A DNA stretch of 5,978 nucleotides from the NCBI GenBank assembly GCA_019242435.1, contig JAFAVN010000305.1, positions 1 through 5,978 on the forward strand. Reading direction: 5' to 3'. The position numbers and the translations under genes are program-made. Below, piece by piece: positions 5,602 through 5,978 of this stretch. How positions within the stretch are numbered: position 1 is the stretch's first letter; each line of letters starts with the position of its first letter. The notes beneath the pieces are model-generated. The model saw only the letters and a list, made by a program, of their open reading frames with translations, was not told the origin of the DNA and did no database searches. Origin of the DNA: Verrucomicrobiota bacterium (lineage in GTDB: Bacteria > Verrucomicrobiota > Verrucomicrobiia > Chthoniobacterales > JAFAMB01).

Positions 5602-5978
5602 TTGATTTCCCAGATCATCTTCCGCTTTATGCCCAACTCGAGCAGGCGCTCATCGCCCGCATCACGGATGGTTCCTTAAGCCCTGGGACCCGCCTCCCCT
5701 CTGAGGACAGCCTTGTCCAGGAATATGCGGTTAGCCGGACCACCGTTCGAGCAGCGATTCAAAGCTTGATCCAGCGCGGGCTCGTCGAAATTCAGCGTGG
5801 CAAAGGAACTTTCGTCACCCTGCCCAAGATCACGCAAGAGTTGACTGAACTCACCGGCTTTGTCGAAGACATGCAAACGCTGGGCCGCAAAGCCACTGCC
5901 AAACTTCTCGATCACCAGGTCGTGGCCGCTAGTGAGATAGTAGCCCGGCAGCTCGCTCTGCCCCAAGGGTCTCCAGTG
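5595..5978 (+). CDS. GntR family transcriptional regulator, HutC/UTRA type (3' end outside the window)
   Basis: The first 128 codons are present and the frame is open to the window end. The N-terminal winged helix-turn-helix is complete: LPLYAQLEQALIARI (9-23), LSPGTRLPSEDSLVQEY (28-44), the recognition helix VSRTTVRAAIQSL (46-58) and the wing RGLVEIQRGKGTFV (61-74). Then LTGFVEDMQTLGRKATAK (86-103) and ASEIVARQLALPQGSPV (112-128) match the start of a UTRA ligand-binding domain, which marks the HutC subfamily; its members usually repress an adjacent operon and release DNA on binding a small metabolite. The full protein should be about 240 residues. The ATG at 5595 is the only in-frame ATG at a sensible distance before PLYAQL. 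It lies in the right arm of the palindrome, 28 bp from the divergent doxX start, so control of the doxX operon and of itself is likely. The ligand cannot be read from the fragment. Confidence 0.9.
   Translation, partial: MSIDFPDHLPLYAQLEQALIARITDGSLSPGTRLPSEDSLVQEYAVSRTTVRAAIQSLIQRGLVEIQRGKGTFVTLPKITQELTELTGFVEDMQTLGRKATAKLLDHQVVAASEIVARQLALPQGSPV

Noticed and set aside
5676..5966. A 96-codon minus-strand frame at the right end
   Set aside because: It is antisense to the GntR regulator, whose helix-turn-helix and UTRA start are unmistakable.

Overview
The window looks like chromosomal DNA from a free-living, mid-GC bacterium. I cannot fix the phylum from sequence alone. Gene content (a type II NADH dehydrogenase-like flavoprotein, DoxX, a HutC-type GntR regulator, a PEP mutase-family enzyme) is widespread among soil bacteria, and an acidobacterial or similar origin is only a guess. 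There is no rRNA, tRNA, CRISPR array, intact insertion sequence or phage gene.

Layout, left to right. Bases 1-451 hold no gene I can support, apart from a possible 3' end of a plus-strand gene (3-80). Bases 452-1282 (minus) encode a PEP mutase/isocitrate lyase superfamily enzyme with its own Shine-Dalgarno site. Bases 1283-1790 are non-coding. From 5566 down to 1791 three minus-strand genes form a probable operon: a four-helix DoxX protein (5566-5093), a type II NAD(P)H:quinone oxidoreductase-like flavoprotein with an extra N-terminal membrane domain (4943-3243), and a polytopic membrane protein made of three repeats (3242-1791), whose ATG directly follows the stop codon of the flavoprotein. 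A GntR/HutC regulator starts at 5595 on the plus strand and runs off the window.

Two points stand out. First, the extra membrane domain of the flavoprotein is the same module that is repeated three times in the next protein, so the operon carries four copies of one roughly four-helix unit, joined once to a quinone-reductase-like enzyme. Second, only 28 bp separate doxX from the regulator gene. This gap and both start codons lie in a 38-bp imperfect palindrome built of five GACAT half-sites about 8 bp apart. The two ATG codons are exactly mirror-symmetric and form the outermost half-sites. Neither gene has a Shine-Dalgarno site, and a consensus -35 for doxX lies inside the start of the regulator gene.

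A reasonable reading is a GntR-controlled membrane redox module: NAD(P)H oxidation by the flavoprotein, with DoxX and the repeat protein as membrane partners. The sequence shows neither the substrate nor the inducer.
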